From Promerops cafer (taxonomy: Eukaryota > Chordata > Aves > Passeriformes > Nectariniidae): 64,000 nucleotides of DNA. Under the pieces are notes generated by a model. It had not been told where the DNA came from. It made no database searches and saw only the letters and a list, made by a program, of their open reading frames with translations. The stretch covers positions 435,915-499,914 of the forward strand of contig VZSE01002180.1 in assembly GCA_013398275.1 (NCBI GenBank), given 5' to 3'. The translations under genes and the position numbers were made by a program. Shown piece by piece: positions 24,621 through 36,941 of this stretch (the first letter of the stretch is position 1; every line of letters starts with the position of its first letter).

Positions 24621-26186
24621 ACTGTCTCCTGGTTATGTGTCTGGTGCTCTCTCTGCAGCAGTACCTATAGAACCTAATTTCTACCAAATTTGGCAAAAGC
24701 ATAGAAATGGAAAAGATATTGTCATCCTGCAAGTTCTGTGTAAATGGGTGATTTAATAGAGGAGAGTGAGAAGCTGCACTTCTACCCTCCCAGAGAGAAA
24801 GGCAAGAGTGCCTCCAGGCCTTACCTACTGCATCTGGCAACCAGCACAGCCAGGACCCTTGTGGCACTCTGTTGAGAGCCCACAGGAGGTAGGTGGGACA
24901 CAGAAAGGGAACTGGAAATACTGACGTGAATCAGGAAGAAGTGGTAAACACTCTGGCATACTACAGGGCTGGAGGACAGAGGCATGGGAAGCATGGGTGG
25001 GAAAGGCAGGTACAGGGCTGAGTGCTGGACACAGAACAGTTCTGGGGGTGCTGCTATGGAAACGACACAATGAGAAGAATGATGGTTAGTGCACAGGGCA
25101 CAGATCCACTGGAAAAAGGTTCCTTAGTCCTGCAGCTCATGAACACTCCACCCTGGGTCACTACTGACAAATGCATTGACATGACAAACAGTGACCTGAT
25201 CTCTGGAGTTCTGCATCATATCTCTAGGCGTGGCACACTTAGCAGATCTCATTCCCTTGTAACTATTCACAGCCCCAGGACTCTTTTAACATGATTGGTT
25301 TCTTCCTCTATTTTACCACTTAGTTCTCTTGCCCATTTCTTAGGACAAACTTGAGAAAACTAGCATGTATCTGTGCAGTTCTTCATGGACTGTTCCTGTT
25401 TTTTCATCATTCACTTCTGCAGTGACTACTGACGAAGCAGATACCATGCTCCCTTTTTTATCCTGAAACAGCAAATTTATTCACTGAGGGCTTCCAAACT
25501 GGTGACTGCTAATAACCCAGGCTCATCATAATACATGCTCGTGCTGCATATCCAGCTGGCTTGCTTCTGCTGCAAAACAGTGGCTTTACTCATTTTTAAA
25601 TGAGAGTATTCCAGCTCTCTCAACTTTTGCATGGCTGTGATACTCCTCTGGTTGCAATGTTGTATTTTGGGGAACTGCATAGGATCAAAACATTCCACAT
25701 TCCTCGATCCACTTGAACATATTGTTGTTAGGTGATTTCCCAATGTGTATTTGAGTTTCATACAAATCAGGGCTTTTATAAGAGAAATGTTCAGCATACG
25801 CCCAGCCTGCAGGGTAAAGAACCGGGCTTCTTCACCTGACCACTCTCATCCAGCGTGATGAGGAAAGTTGCCTGCAATCAAAAACTACTGAAGGATTAGC
25901 TGCGTGCCCATGGGAATACTAAAGCCCTTCTACAGGGTCATACACTAGCTAGAAAGGGCCATTAAAACACCATTAGAGCTCATACTTTGTGCTGAATGAG
26001 GCCCACAGCCCTGCCTCGGGGTAGTGAAAATGAAGCAAACCTTCACTGGAGCCTCAGGAGTTCTCTCAAGGGGAAAGGCAGCAGGCAGGAGGAGGTGCAG
26101 GCAGAACAGGACAAGCTGTAAACTTGCAGTACATCTGGGTCTAACCTGAGCTGCAGCCTGGTGACTGCATGCCAACTGCATTAAAA
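24621..26186. other. Non-coding, no gene recognised
   Basis: Short overlapping frames only (maximum about 106 codons). No repeat family or regulatory element is recognised. Confidence 0.45.
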
Positions 26187-26280
26187 TCATAGAAGGATTT
26201 AGTCTGGAAAAGATCTTTCAGTTCATCAAGTCCAGCTGTAAACCTAACACTGCCAAGTCCACCACCAATGTCATGGCCTG
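26187..26280 (-). mobile_element. CR1 LINE, short 3' fragment, minus orientation
   Basis: 'catagaaggatttagtctgg' is followed by 'aaagatctttcagttcatca', 'agtccagctgtaaacctaac' and 'actgccaagtccaccacca'. This is the reverse complement of the last 90 or so bases of a CR1 3' UTR, with the 3' end at the left. It is very short and inactive. Confidence 0.85.
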
Positions 26281-26821
26281 TCGCACACAGACAGGACAGC
26301 TACTCACAGCTAGAAGGGAGATGGCCACAGGCCATCTCACCAGCCAAGCACCTTAGATACATGAGCCTGCCAACATGATATCAGGGACAAAATCCTGCAA
26401 TAGCTGTCCACCCAGGGCTCAGAGTGGCTCAGACCTTAGGCTGTTGCCCCACATTCCTGTGTGTGCCTCCAGCCAGTGCTATCTTCATGCTTTGCTAGGA
26501 GTGCAGCAAGACCCCACAACAGGAGCCGCACACCACCTTGCTCAGTGGTGGCTGCTCCTTGAGGAGGCTTTCACGGCAGAAACACACCAGATGGTTTTGG
26601 GGCAAGATAGATGGGTGGACATGACTAGGGAGGACCTGAAAAGGTAAATCCATCAGTTAGCTTAGCGCCCTCTTTGTCACGTTCAGAGTAGAGACCCTGT
26701 CGGCCCTGCTGAGCAGTGTCTCTGCAGGTTCCCCAGCTGTGAGGCCTGGCTCCAGGGCTGATATCACCTCACTTCTGCCCAAAGCCCATTTGCCCCAGAA
26801 AAAAAGGCAATTACATAAATC
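26281..26821. other. Spacer between two CR1 copies
   Basis: No gene or motif of note. A 90-codon plus-strand frame at 26375-26647 has no recognisable domain. Confidence 0.5.
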
Positions 26822-27448
26822 AGCAATGCTTCCCTGTGGCACAGCAGGCCGAAGGTATCCTGGGCTGTGCTGGGAGGAATGTTGCCAGCAGGGAAAGGGA
26901 GGTGATCCCCTCTGCTCAGCCCCGGTGAGGCCCAGCCTGGAGCATGGTGTCTAGCTCTAGGCTCCTCAGCACATGGCAGACATGGGCACAGTAGAGAGAG
27001 TGCAGTGAGGGGACACTGCGACAATTAAGAGACTAGACCATCTCTCTTATGGGGAAAGGCTAAGAGCCTGTTCAACCTGGGAAACAGAATGCTCAAGGGG
27101 ATTCTACCAATGTGTAATAAAATAAATATCTGAAGTGAGAGTGTAAAGAGAATGTAGCAGCCAGACTGTTTTCAGTGGTGCCCACTGACAGGACAAGAGG
27201 CAGTAGGAAATCTGGGACTTTCCATCTGAACATCCAAAAACACTTTCTCCCTGAGGGTGACTGAGAACTGGCACAGGTTGCCCAGGGAGATTGAGGAGTC
27301 TCCACCCCTGGAAATATTCTCTCACCCCTGTAAATACTGCCCACAGCCTTGGGCAACAGGCTCTAGGTAGCACTGCTTGAGCAGGGGGAGTGGGATCAGA
27401 TGACCTCCAGAGGTCCCTTCCAACCCCAACCACTCTGTGATTTTGTAA
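26822..27448 (+). mobile_element. CR1 LINE, long 3' fragment, plus orientation
   Basis: About 630 bases of CR1 covering the C-terminal end of ORF2 and the 3' UTR: 'aaggtatcctgggctgt', 'gttgccagcaggg', 'cccggtgaggcccagcctgg', 'gaccatctctcttatgggga', 'gacaggacaagaggcagt', 'cacaggttgcccaggga', 'gacctccagaggtccctt', ending 'ccactctgtgattttgta'. Stops interrupt the coding portion, so it is a dead copy. It is the longest CR1 in the window. Confidence 0.94.
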
Positions 27449-28170
27449 CAGAAATGGTGAAGAGCATGTGTTACACCTGGACTTTTAAAAAAGGTGACTT
27501 CAACTTTCTACTATGACAATGAGTGATTACATTTGGAAGCTGTCCCTGAGATTCTGCTTGAGCTGAAGCCTGCTGTGAGTACTTTGCATTTACTCTTAGA
27601 AACTACACCCAGGTGGATGGTTCAGAGAACAAATGTATTTAAATTAGGCATGTGGATTTGCATCTTAATCATGTTATCATGATTAAGTAGTACCTCAGCA
27701 TTACCTGAGGCAACCGTAGACTACACACCTAAACGAAACCTGAAACAGTCAAAGCCCTTCTGCTTTACATATGTCAGTGCAGATTTTCACATCTGCAGGG
27801 CAAATCATAGATTGGCAAGCAGCATTTTAATGACTGAAAGAGACAGCCTTGTCCGGGACAGGCCCCAATTAACTTCAGTAACGATGAATGCTTTGAAATG
27901 ATGTATCCTGTTCCTGGACTATCACAAAATTAAATTTAGGTCTTGTCCTAGTCCTAACATAATCAATAGCAAAACCTCAGGGTCAGATGGACGTCAGTGG
28001 ATTTCAATGAAGTTATGACCGATTTTATCAGCCCCAGGGAGTTTGGTTATTGACAGAGTGAGTCTCTGCAATTTGCTATTGACTGTAATGAAGTCATGGC
28101 AATTTACTGTAGCTGAGGATCTACTGCCCCCCACCTCCTGCTTAGTATCAAGAACAAAAGCGGTATCCAT
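27449..28170. other. Non-coding, AT-rich, homeodomain-site-rich
   Basis: No exon. The segment has many TAAT/ATTA cores and contains a perfect inverted repeat at 27664-27687. It is possibly regulatory, but conservation is unknown. Confidence 0.4.
27664..27687. repeat. Perfect 10-bp inverted repeat with TAATC cores
   Basis: Arms cttaatcatg and catgattaag are exact reverse complements around ttat. Each arm carries TAATC, the core bound by OTX/PITX-type (K50) homeodomains, so it could be a symmetric dimer site. Structure is seen directly; binding is inference. Confidence 0.7.
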
Positions 28171-28600
28171 TTAGAATAGAATAAAATAGAATATTTCAGT
28201 CTGCTAGGAAGGGACCTATAGTGATCATGTAGTCCAAAGCCTGTTCCAGTGTTTGACCACCCTCTCAGTAAAGAAATGCATCCTTAGGTCCAGTCTAAAC
28301 CTCCCTGATGTAGCCTTGAACCACATGTTAGGTCACTGGATCTCAAAGAGAAGAGACCAGCATCTCCCTCTCCACTTCCCCTTCTCAGGAAGCTGTGGAA
28401 AGCAATGAGATCACCCCACAGCCTCATTTTCTGCAAACTAGACAGGTCCAAAGTTCTTAGCCACTCCTCACAGGCCATTCCTTCCAGCCCTTTCACCAGC
28501 TTTGTTGCCCTCCTCTGGATGCATTCAAGAGCCTCACACCCTTCTTAAATTGTGGGAACCAGAATGGCACACAATATTCAAAAAGACCCTCTCAGAAAGA
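28171..28600 (-). mobile_element. CR1 LINE, 3' fragment, minus orientation
   Basis: The sequence starts at the left with an 'agaatagaataaaatagaat' tail, then 'aggaagggacctatagtgat', 'catgtagtccaaagcctg', 'tttgaccaccctctcagt', 'ccagtctaaacctccctgat', 'gctttgttgccctcctctgg' and 'accagaatggcacacaat'. This is the reverse complement of a CR1 3' half, about 430 bases. It is inactive; the 5' boundary is approximate. Confidence 0.92.
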
Positions 28601-31600
28601 GAGATCACAACTTCATGCTCTTCTGCATTGCCCAGCTGAGTCCTTCAGCCTGTGACAATGGCCACTGCAGAGTCTTCAGTTTTAGAAAAGTCCCCATTTC
28701 TCCCTCAGAGCTAAGACTCAGAACAAGTGATAACCACAGCAGCTGCCTCCTCATACACCCTACATCTGCTCTTACATCTCATGTCAGGGAAGCAGCTCTT
28801 GAACCCGAGGCTCCCTGGGGAATCCTTCCTTGCTGTTTCTTCCATGGTGTTTGCTGGTCAGAATACCTCCCCACACGGGACTATATGTCCCAGTTGAGAT
28901 GGCCACAATACACAGAATAACACCACATACCTTCAGAAGGCTTCAAGCATCTGCTCCTTTATGTTCTCCAGCACAACTTTTTGTACCCCTCATCTTACAT
29001 GCCTTACACCTGTGTGCCCTCTGTGCCTTTCTGTGATTGGTTCGTTCCCTTGGCACTCCAGGTCTCATTGCCTTCAATATTGGTCACCTGCTCTGCACAG
29101 TTGTAGCTCATTAGGGATGAGGCTCTGCCGCAGCCCCACTCCCAATTACCACAAACTGTGTCCCTACAGCTATGGACTCCTAGCACCATGTGGTAATCAC
29201 TGCCTGGTCTTTTACCTCTGAAAACAGGGCTTTGATAAGACATTTGTGATGCCATAAAGTGGACTTTTGACACTGTCACACACCCTAGCAGATGCAGCCT
29301 CTACTCCCATGTTAGTAGGAATCGCACCCACACCAGTAACATGGTGTTTGGTCTTGTCTGGGAAGCTAAAATCCCAACTGAAGCAGCTCATTGTAGACTG
29401 AATTTTCAGAACTTCAGGTTGCTCTAAAATGTGGGGAACATTTCAACACTATAAAAGCTAAAAAGAGAACAAGATTAAAGAGCTGGGGCTGCAGATAACT
29501 TTATATTACCAGGAGTGGTTGAGGGCTGGCAATTACAGAGCTGGCTGGAGACCTGCGTGGGACCAGCTGTTGTCCTTTCCTCCTTCACTGAAGCTGGAGA
29601 GCCAGCCTTACTGCTACTCCTTCTGAAGCCAGGTGAATGCCCTACTAGGGGCATAGCCAGTCACCACACAGCCCACATCCCCAAATTAGCTGATGGATGT
29701 CCAGTTCTTCAGGATCCTCCCTGGCTTTTTGTCTGCCCCTCTTCTTGATTTCTGCAGACAGTATGACCTCCACAGACCTCTGAGAAGTCCAGGTGTGTGC
29801 CACCAGAGGATGAGTAACTCATCACTCCTCTCAAAAAGAAGGGGATAAACATGGGGAATGACAGAGAGCTGGCCCTCAGCAGAGAGGTGGGAAATGGGCA
29901 GATCAAATATTTCTGGTGGGTGGTGGACTGGTGGTGTCTAGGAGCAGGGGAGTCAGGCAAGGGTAGCATTCACCCTTGCCTGCAGTGCTGTGAAGTCCAG
30001 GTCTCTTCTGAAGTGCTGTCAGTGTTGTCACAAATCTCTGTAATTGCTAATGTGTGAGACAAGATGGAGGGCTTTGGCACAGCTCCGTGCTGTGGCGGGG
30101 TAAGTCTGCAAATCCAGACTGAGTGCCTCTGGATGTGCAGTGGTGCAGTCAAGATCAGCCTGAAGCTTGGCTGAAATCTTTATTCAGAGCAAATGAATAG
30201 GAGCAAAATGTCTTCTTTGCACATTGTCAGAAAAATCACTTTGTTTTTGGAAGAGGTTTTATCGAACAGAAAAGTGAGAATTATCAGCAGTCTTTCAGGA
30301 TATTTGATGCTGATGCTGCTACAGTTATTTTTTTCACTGTCCCAGGATACTGTGAATTGAAGCCATTTTGCTCCCACCTATGCCTTTCTGAACAGTGCTC
30401 GGAAATTTATAATAAAGAACCATCAGCTGGGAATGGCTTGCCAGGCCATCATTACTGAAGAAGTAAAAGCATTTTTCTGCACAGTGTCTCCTGCTGCTTT
30501 TAGGGCAGTGTACAACTGCATTTTTCCTGCATGCTATTTATGTTCTGCCGGTATCTTATGAAGAGATTGGAATATTTTCTGATTTCAACTTCTCATTACC
30601 ACAAAAGTATTATCTATGGATTCTCCATTGTGGAGAGGGAACCAGGGAAGAGAGTACAATAGAACTTGCTCTTTATTTTGATTACACATTTTCTGAAAAA
30701 TCAAAGAGCACTTTGTCAGAGAAGAATGAAGTATGTATTAAAGTAACATTACTTAAAATGCAAAAATATTTCATTCAAAGCAGATTAGTTATATTCCTTT
30801 TAGAGAGACTTAGTTGTGCTTATCTCCATGGGAACACTACTATTAAAGTCAGTGACAGATTTTTAAAGGTTCAAGAGAGAAGACGGAAGAAGTTTTATTT
30901 TTCATCTCCTATCATTCCTCTCAAAACATAAAAAAATTAATAAAATGCAGTATTAATTTAAAATGTGATATAAATAACACTGCTATTCTCAGCAACCCAG
31001 GAGAACTAATCCTACAGATTAGCTAAGAAAAAGGAACACATTTCCTATTTATTGCACCTATCACCTAAAACTCCCCTTATTCTCTACAACGAACAGTACA
31101 ACTGCCAGCTTGGCTGAACGACAGTGCCAGAGCATCTAGCAAAAAATAAAAAAGCCCACAAAACAAAATCAGATAGTCTAGCGTCAACCCAGGCGCAAAA
31201 AATTGCCTCCAGCAATGATGCTTTTCACACTTTGTACAAAGATTGATCTGACCAAGTCTGGCAGATGTGAAGTTGCAGTAACAAACACTATTAAATGACA
31301 AAATGGCAGCTGTACAGAGAGCAAGACATGGTGCTGTGACTGGCAAGACATCGTAATTGTTGACAAGTATTTGGGTTTTTAACATCATCTCTACCACTGC
31401 TTCCACCTTCTTGGGAGATCCATGAAGAAGTGTGAGCCTAAGAAGAGTTTTATGTTTTGTTTTGTCATTGTTTCAACACTGCCATGTGCCTAAACAGATT
31501 GGATCATTGAGCCAGTGTTTTCCTTAGGATACCGTGGACTTGAAATCAGAACTGAAATAAAAATGAGTTGTTGTCTTGCCTAAACGTGGTGATGACATTC

Positions 31601-32661
31601 TGTTCCAGATGTCCACGACAATGACCTCATCTAAATCCATAGTTCTCTACACTTCAGTCTTTTTCAGACAAATACTGGGAGGGGGGGAAAAAAAAGCAAA
31701 AACAAAAAAGAGAAGAACAAGTGATCTCATAATGATTTTGATGTAAGCAGCTGCCCACTTCAGTTAATGCTGCACTCAAAGCGTGAATGGAATGGGAAGC
31801 CTTTTAATTTGATGGGATCCATTTCTGGCTCTTCATATTAAACATTATTATTCCTGTAATCAGGAAACATGTAGATTAGTAAGACCAAACACCAGCAGAG
31901 AGGCAAGATCCCTTCTTTCAGGTGAACTTATATAGGCATAAATTACTGGATAAGACAACTATACGAGCATGAAAAAATAGATCAAAGGATGTGTTTGGGA
32001 ACCTGCTGCAGCTAGACTGGGGGAAGTGAGGGGTTAGCATGGTTCCTTTGCTTATTAAGGCACTCTGCTCCCTAAGTCCTGCAAAGCAAACCAGTCAGCA
32101 GTGACAGTATCCCTTAAAGTTTCTACTAATACACCTAATAAATTTTTGCTTCTTTGTTTTCTGTTCTCTTTAAGGAAGCATGCAGCAAGTACAAAATCTT
32201 TTCATGTCCTAGTTTGCTTCACCTTCAGTTCAAAACGTTGGGTTATACCATCACTAAAATATAGATGCTTAGAAGACCAAAACAGAAGCACTGCCAACAA
32301 ATGCACCCAATGGCAGAACGCACTTAACAGGAGGCAACTTGCCAGTTTTGTTGCTCTCCCTTTTTTTTTTTTTTTTTTAAATTTATGTTATGGGAAAGCA
32401 TTTTAGTGAGAATTGGAAATGACCAGACTCTCAGCCTTTCCCAGCACTTTGCTGTGAACAACTGCCCGTTCTTTCCTCCCACTTCACTCATCATCATGTG
32501 CACAGGGAAGAGCATTAGTGAAACTCCCTTGCTCAGATATTGCATTACCGGAGAGCTGAAGCAGACAGAGCTCCCTGGCAGCTGAAGCACAGTTCTAGCA
32601 TTCACCAACAAAAGAGCAGAGACTTTGTCTTCTTTGAGAAATTTCCTCTGTACTTGCCATC
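28601..32661. other. Non-coding, no gene recognised
   Basis: About 4 kb of mostly AT-rich sequence. Frames of up to 122 codons occur on both strands (28552-28920 plus; 31077-31406 minus) without domain signatures. An ttatatagg TATA-like string lies near 31930. An 18-base T run is at 32361-32378. A possible 5' leader for the next feature occupies the last 100 bases. Confidence 0.45.
32361..32378. repeat. T18 homopolymer
   Basis: Eighteen consecutive T following ccc and preceding aaat. No transposon body is attached on either side, so it is treated as a simple homopolymer. Confidence 0.9.
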
Positions 32662-32880
32662 ATGGCTAACAAAACAGTGGTGACTTCGCTGTTGTTGTTT
32701 TTAATATTGACTGCATTAGCTCTGTGTTCAGGCTTACATGGTGCAATGTCATCAAAGACAGCCCCCACTGATAGATTATTTTTGGCTCCCAGTATGGATG
32801 ACAGCTGTATATTTACACTGCGTTTGGCAAGAAGGGACTTTTTAGAATATTGCCAAATACAAACAGAGCTGGGAAGGTGA
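32662..32880 (+). CDS. Hypothetical small protein with signal-peptide-like start
   Basis: A 72-codon frame begins at gccatcATGG, a strong Kozak context. Residues 1-24 have the shape of a cleaved signal peptide: a short polar start MANKT, a hydrophobic core of about 16 residues (VVTSLLLFLILTALAL) and a small-residue end CSG. The remainder has two cysteines and no known family. A donor-like gggaag/gtgaca lies at 32876/32877, four bases before the stop. An acceptor with a long pyrimidine tract (tttttctctttttctag) ends at 33258. Joining them keeps the frame and continues about 60 codons to a stop at 33439, with a hydrophobic stretch that could be a membrane segment. The minus strand is also open here, so chance is possible. 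Not identified; no function proposed. Confidence 0.25.
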   Translation: MANKTVVTSLLLFLILTALALCSGLHGAMSSKTAPTDRLFLAPSMDDSCIFTLRLARRDFLEYCQIQTELGR

Positions 32881-33258
32881 CAGTTTCCTAAAAAATAATT
32901 CCAGGAAGGAAAGTCCATGATAACAACAAGATACAAAGCAGTCGTGTGACTTTTAGGCATGTTTAACTCTTTTTTGTATTCTACCTTTAGAACTCATTAC
33001 TATGAGCTTTCTCTGATTTCAATTTAATTTTATTTTGCATTCTGAATCCTTAGCAAACTCCTCCCTTGCTGCACATTAGTCATCTTCTCTCTCAGTTAAA
33101 AATTTCATCTAATTTTCTTAATGAATAGAATATATTTAGGTCTTCTAGCTAGGTTTTCTAGCTCTTTAGACTCTCCCCGTTGTTTATTACTATAAAAATA
33201 ATTTAGGCAAAACCCAAATAAAATACTGCAACTTGATGCTTTTTTTCTCTTTTTCTAG

Positions 33259-33439
33259 AATTATCTGTCTGAATGTAACAAAGGAGATAGTTGCAACTTC
33301 TTCACTTTTTATTTTTAGCATGGTGTTTTCCTTGTTAATGCGCTATGCTTGCAATTTCTGTCCATACTTTATATTTCTTCAATTTCCTCAATTCCAAAAT
33401 GATCTGTGGGTGGATTTTCCTAAAGTCATAAAGCAGTGA
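33259..33439 (+). CDS. Possible second exon of the 32.7 kb hypothetical gene
   Basis: This follows an excellent acceptor (T/C tract ending ctag at 33258). The first base completes the split codon left by the putative donor at 32876, and the frame stays open to tga at 33437-33439. Encoded residues include a hydrophobic run (SLFIFSMVFSLLM) and are T-rich in codon use, as is the surrounding DNA. Phase compatibility has a one-in-three chance of arising accidentally. Confidence 0.18.
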
Positions 33440-33520
33440 CACAGCTATTTCCTGTTGCCATCAAAATTCTGTAACAGAATTTCTCCCTCTACAAATTACT
33501 AAGTTACTTGGAGTATAGCC

Positions 33521-33570
33521 AAAACAAAACAAAAAACACCAAAAAACCAAACCAACAACAAAAAAACCCC
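33521..33570. repeat. A/C-rich low-complexity tract
   Basis: Almost only A and C (caaaacaaaacaaaa, accaaaccaacaac, aaaaaacccc). It is probably derived from decayed (CAAA)n-type slippage. Confidence 0.85.
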
Positions 33571-33690
33571 AGACCTGAGTTGATTGGATCCATAAAAACT
33601 TTTCAGTAGCCACATGGACTTAGTGCCTTCAGTTCTGCAGATCTACAATGATCCCAAATATGTGAGAAAACTGAGAACCTGTCCACTTGT

Positions 33691-33757
33691 CAAAAAAAAA
33701 ACCCAAACCCACACCCAACAAACAAAACAAAACAAACAAAAACCACCAAAAAAACCC
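33691..33757. repeat. A/C-rich low-complexity tract
   Basis: This is a second block of the same type, 120 bases to the right: c then nine A, acccaaacccacacccaac, then aacaaaacaaaacaaac repeats. The two blocks share composition but no longer exact unit. Confidence 0.85.
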
Positions 33758-35950
33758 TTAAAAATTTAAAATCAGATCTGTTCCAAAAAATGGGCTGTAT
33801 TTTTCCACTTAAATATGCCATAGGAAAAAGGAACTGGTAAGATGGATCATTTATTCATTTTAGCCAGATCACATTTATTTTTAGCCTATGGAATTGGCAC
33901 AGATGAGTAACAGAAGCAGAATACCTTCAGCTGCATTTCCAAGTTTACATACAATTCCTAGTAGGAATACCAAATGTCACCTTTGAGCTCAGTAGAGTTT
34001 TTTGTAGCTGTGAAAACCCAGAATTATTTACAATGCACACGGCTCTTAACTCTTTGCAAGGGTTTTTAAAAATAAAATTTCAACTAATTCTGGAATACCT
34101 ACAGTATCACTCATAAATAATCCTGCACGTGCTGGTCTGATGTACTAAACCTTCTGTAGCTGTTAAAGCCGGATTCAATATCATCTGTCACCCATCTGTC
34201 GTTTCCCAGCACTGGACCCGGTTCTTCCCTGCTACTGGTGCAAGTCAGGAATAGCTCCTGAAACCCCCGAATTCTGCTAATGCAAAACAGACTGAGGAGA
34301 CTGGAAACAACAGAGCGATGGGTAGGTAGAGATGGCTATTTCTTCACCGAGCTGCAGCCTCCTTTATCTCTTCCTTGCTGAAGGAGGTGATGATAATCAC
34401 CACCTGCAGGAACAGATAAGAAGGGCAAAGACAGATATTGTAACAGGATCTTTAAAACTCTGTTCTCCCTGGCCATTACTCTGATCAACAGCCTGAAAAT
34501 TACCCTCCAAAGTGGTAAAAAGCTGAAAATGTTAGGCTCTCCTTTTAAATAAAGCAACGGCACCAGAAGAACAATTGTGATTGTTAAAATACCATGGCTC
34601 CTCTAAATGAATGTATCTGTGATATGACACAGTATGAGGTCAGATGAAGCAACTGTAACCAAGGAGGAACACAGCGAGAGAACAATGAAAACTTAGAGAT
34701 CTGCTGCAAAATATTTTTTTTTCAAGTGGATGTTTGCAGAAGGAAGAACAAAGAGATAGAAGTTATTCAAGAAAAACAAAACTATTTTAGTCTACTGTGG
34801 GTTTTCTTTGTTTTAAAATTATAGGTTCTCTGTGTGATTCATAGGATCTTCTATCAACTTGCATTTTTTAGAATGAACAGGTCCCAACACACCTGTATCT
34901 TCTTGACCCAGGTACTAGGTCCAAATGCACAGGACAGCATTATTATGAACTGAATAGCTTTCAAATGTAACATATATCTGCTGTCAAAGAGAGATCAAAC
35001 GTGCCTGAGAGCCAAGGGATCCTAGAAACAACTATTTCTGTAATCACCTGCTGGCCGTCTGTGTCACACGGTCTCCTCCACAACAAATATCCCATTGCTC
35101 TGCCTGGGTGTGCTCCTGACCCTTAGGAAAGGGCAGCTCCCCGTGTGCAGCACTGGTTGGGTTTGGCCTTGTCATTGGCCCTGGAGGTGATAGATGGGAA
35201 CGTTCAGGTCCTTCAGCAGTGACTGACATGTCATGTCTGACCATGAACAAAGCCCAGTCTGGCTCCTGCTGCCAGAGGCAGGGTGTTCCCAGCCCAGACA
35301 GAACCAGCACTCGGCTGCCTCCTTTCCGGTGCGATGGTTTTGAACGCACAGCACTTCAACTACCTGCCGGGGGAGACAGGCAGGGAAACAGCATCCTTGC
35401 CAGTTCAACTTTGCATCAGGACCTGACTGGCTGCATTCCTACAGAGGTAAACTCCCATCCCAAGCTACTCAGCATCTTGCCTTGAGGTGCTGCAGCTTCC
35501 AGAGAGAACAGTTCTCAGAATAAGCTGTGATGGGAAAAAGAAAAGCAGTGCTGCGGCAAGTTTGGAGTGCCTTACACCCAGCTCTCTCCTTCAAGGGATC
35601 AAGGACAGCAGCTGTGAACATGCAGGGCTCTTTCTGCCCAGGATAGCTGCTGCTGGGAAATAAAGTCCTGTCACCAGGGAGGTTCTGAAAGGCATAAAAA
35701 GCCACAGCTTACAGGCACCATGTCCTGCTGCAAAGCCATGCCTACCCTGCCAGCCCCGAGCCTGTTGCCATTGAGGCAAGTCACAGAGCAGGGAATCATG
35801 ACCAAGGCTGGGAAAGAGAAGGCCCCACTCCAGGTGTGGTCAGAGAATTCTCCCAATGGCCACAGCAGCCGGTGAAGACCTGTGGGGATGGTGGCCCTGG
35901 GGTCACCACATCCTTCATGGGAACCCATGGCCTGGCATGGCCAGGTGTGG

Positions 35951-35990
35951 GGCTGGGTGGCTCAGGCAGGAGCTGGGTGGCTTGGGCAGG
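35951..35990. repeat. 20-bp tandem duplication
   Basis: Two adjacent copies of (g/a)gctgggtggct, then (ca/tg)ggcagg, differing at three positions. It is a minisatellite-like unit of two copies in G-rich DNA. Confidence 0.8.
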
Positions 35991-36477
35991 CTGCCTGGTC
36001 CCCAGTGCACCTGCCTGACCAGTGGGGAAGGGACTTTGCCCTGGAGCCCTATCGGGATGGCACAGGCCAGGGCACACACACTGCACACACATCTTGTCCA
36101 TGAAATGGGAATCCTTACCTGGTGTGCAACAAGCCAAGAACTGCACACTCAAGAGAGACACTGATTATTTCTTTCAGCATTGTGCAAGCCTGGGTGCTCA
36201 GTGGTTCCCCAAATAAAGCACAAGCCACCAGTTTCTGCACCATTATTCATAAACAGAAATTCAGAGTTAGCAACTTCCCAAGCTCAGGCCCTCTACTAGG
36301 ATTGGTTAGTTATTTCCATACAAGTTACATAACCCCAGCTAACTTCTACACGTGCTCAGAGAACGGGTCTTCATCTGGGCAGGGGTCTTTCTGACCTGTA
36401 GGTGTGATCTTTAGTATTATACTTAAGATAGTTCAGCAAGAGGATACACAGACCTTGAGTATTTTGCCCAAGTTAGC

Positions 36478-36941
36478 AATGGAGCCCCTGGAGCAGGTCC
36501 AGTGGAAGACAGCAAGGATGAGTGGGGGACTGGAGCATCTCTCTTATGAGGAAAGGCTGAGGGAGCAGGTCCTGTTCAGCCTTGACAAAACACAGCTGAG
36601 AGGAGACCCCATCACTGTCTACAAGTATCTGAAAGGTGGGTGGGAAGAGGATGGAGCCAGGCTCTTCTCGGTGGTGCCGAGCAATAGGACAAGAGGCAAT
36701 GGGCAGAAACTGATGCACAGGAAGTTCCACCTGAACATGAGGAAGAACTTTACTGTGCAGTGACCATGCAGTGGAACAGGTTGCCCGGAGAGGGTGTGGA
36801 GTCTCCCTCACTGCAGACATCCAAGAGCCATCTGGATGTCATCCCGTGCCGTGTGCTCAGGGGTGACCCTGCTCGAGCACGGAGGTTGGACAAGACGCCC
36901 CGTTGTGGTCTCGGACCTATTCCAAGAGCCTGTGATTCTGT
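36478..36941 (+). mobile_element. CR1 LINE, 3' fragment, plus orientation, next to CpG island 3
   Basis: Clear CR1 sequence: 'ggagcccctggagcaggtcc', 'ggagcatctctcttatgagg', 'aaaggctgagggagcagg', 'ctgttcagccttgaca', 'acaagaggcaatgggcag', 'tggaacaggttgcccgga', ending 'aagagcctgtgattctgtg'. It is relatively well preserved, with several CpGs still intact (for example ctcgagcacgg), which suggests either youth or hypomethylation near the island. It is truncated and inactive. Confidence 0.94.

Larger units (their letters stand above)
33440..36477. other. Non-coding flank left of CpG island 3
   Basis: The plus strand tends to A and C in several places, including two A/C-rich low-complexity tracts listed separately. 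No exon is supported. A 20-base tandem duplication lies at 35951-35990. GC rises gradually from about 35 kb toward the CpG island. Confidence 0.45.

Noticed and set aside
27093..27433. Two minus-strand frames of 87 and 109 codons
   Set aside because: Antisense shadows of the 26.8-27.45 kb CR1 copy.
36404..36820. Open frames of 115-119 codons
   Set aside because: They lie almost wholly within a CR1 fragment and overlap on both strands, so they are transposon-derived.
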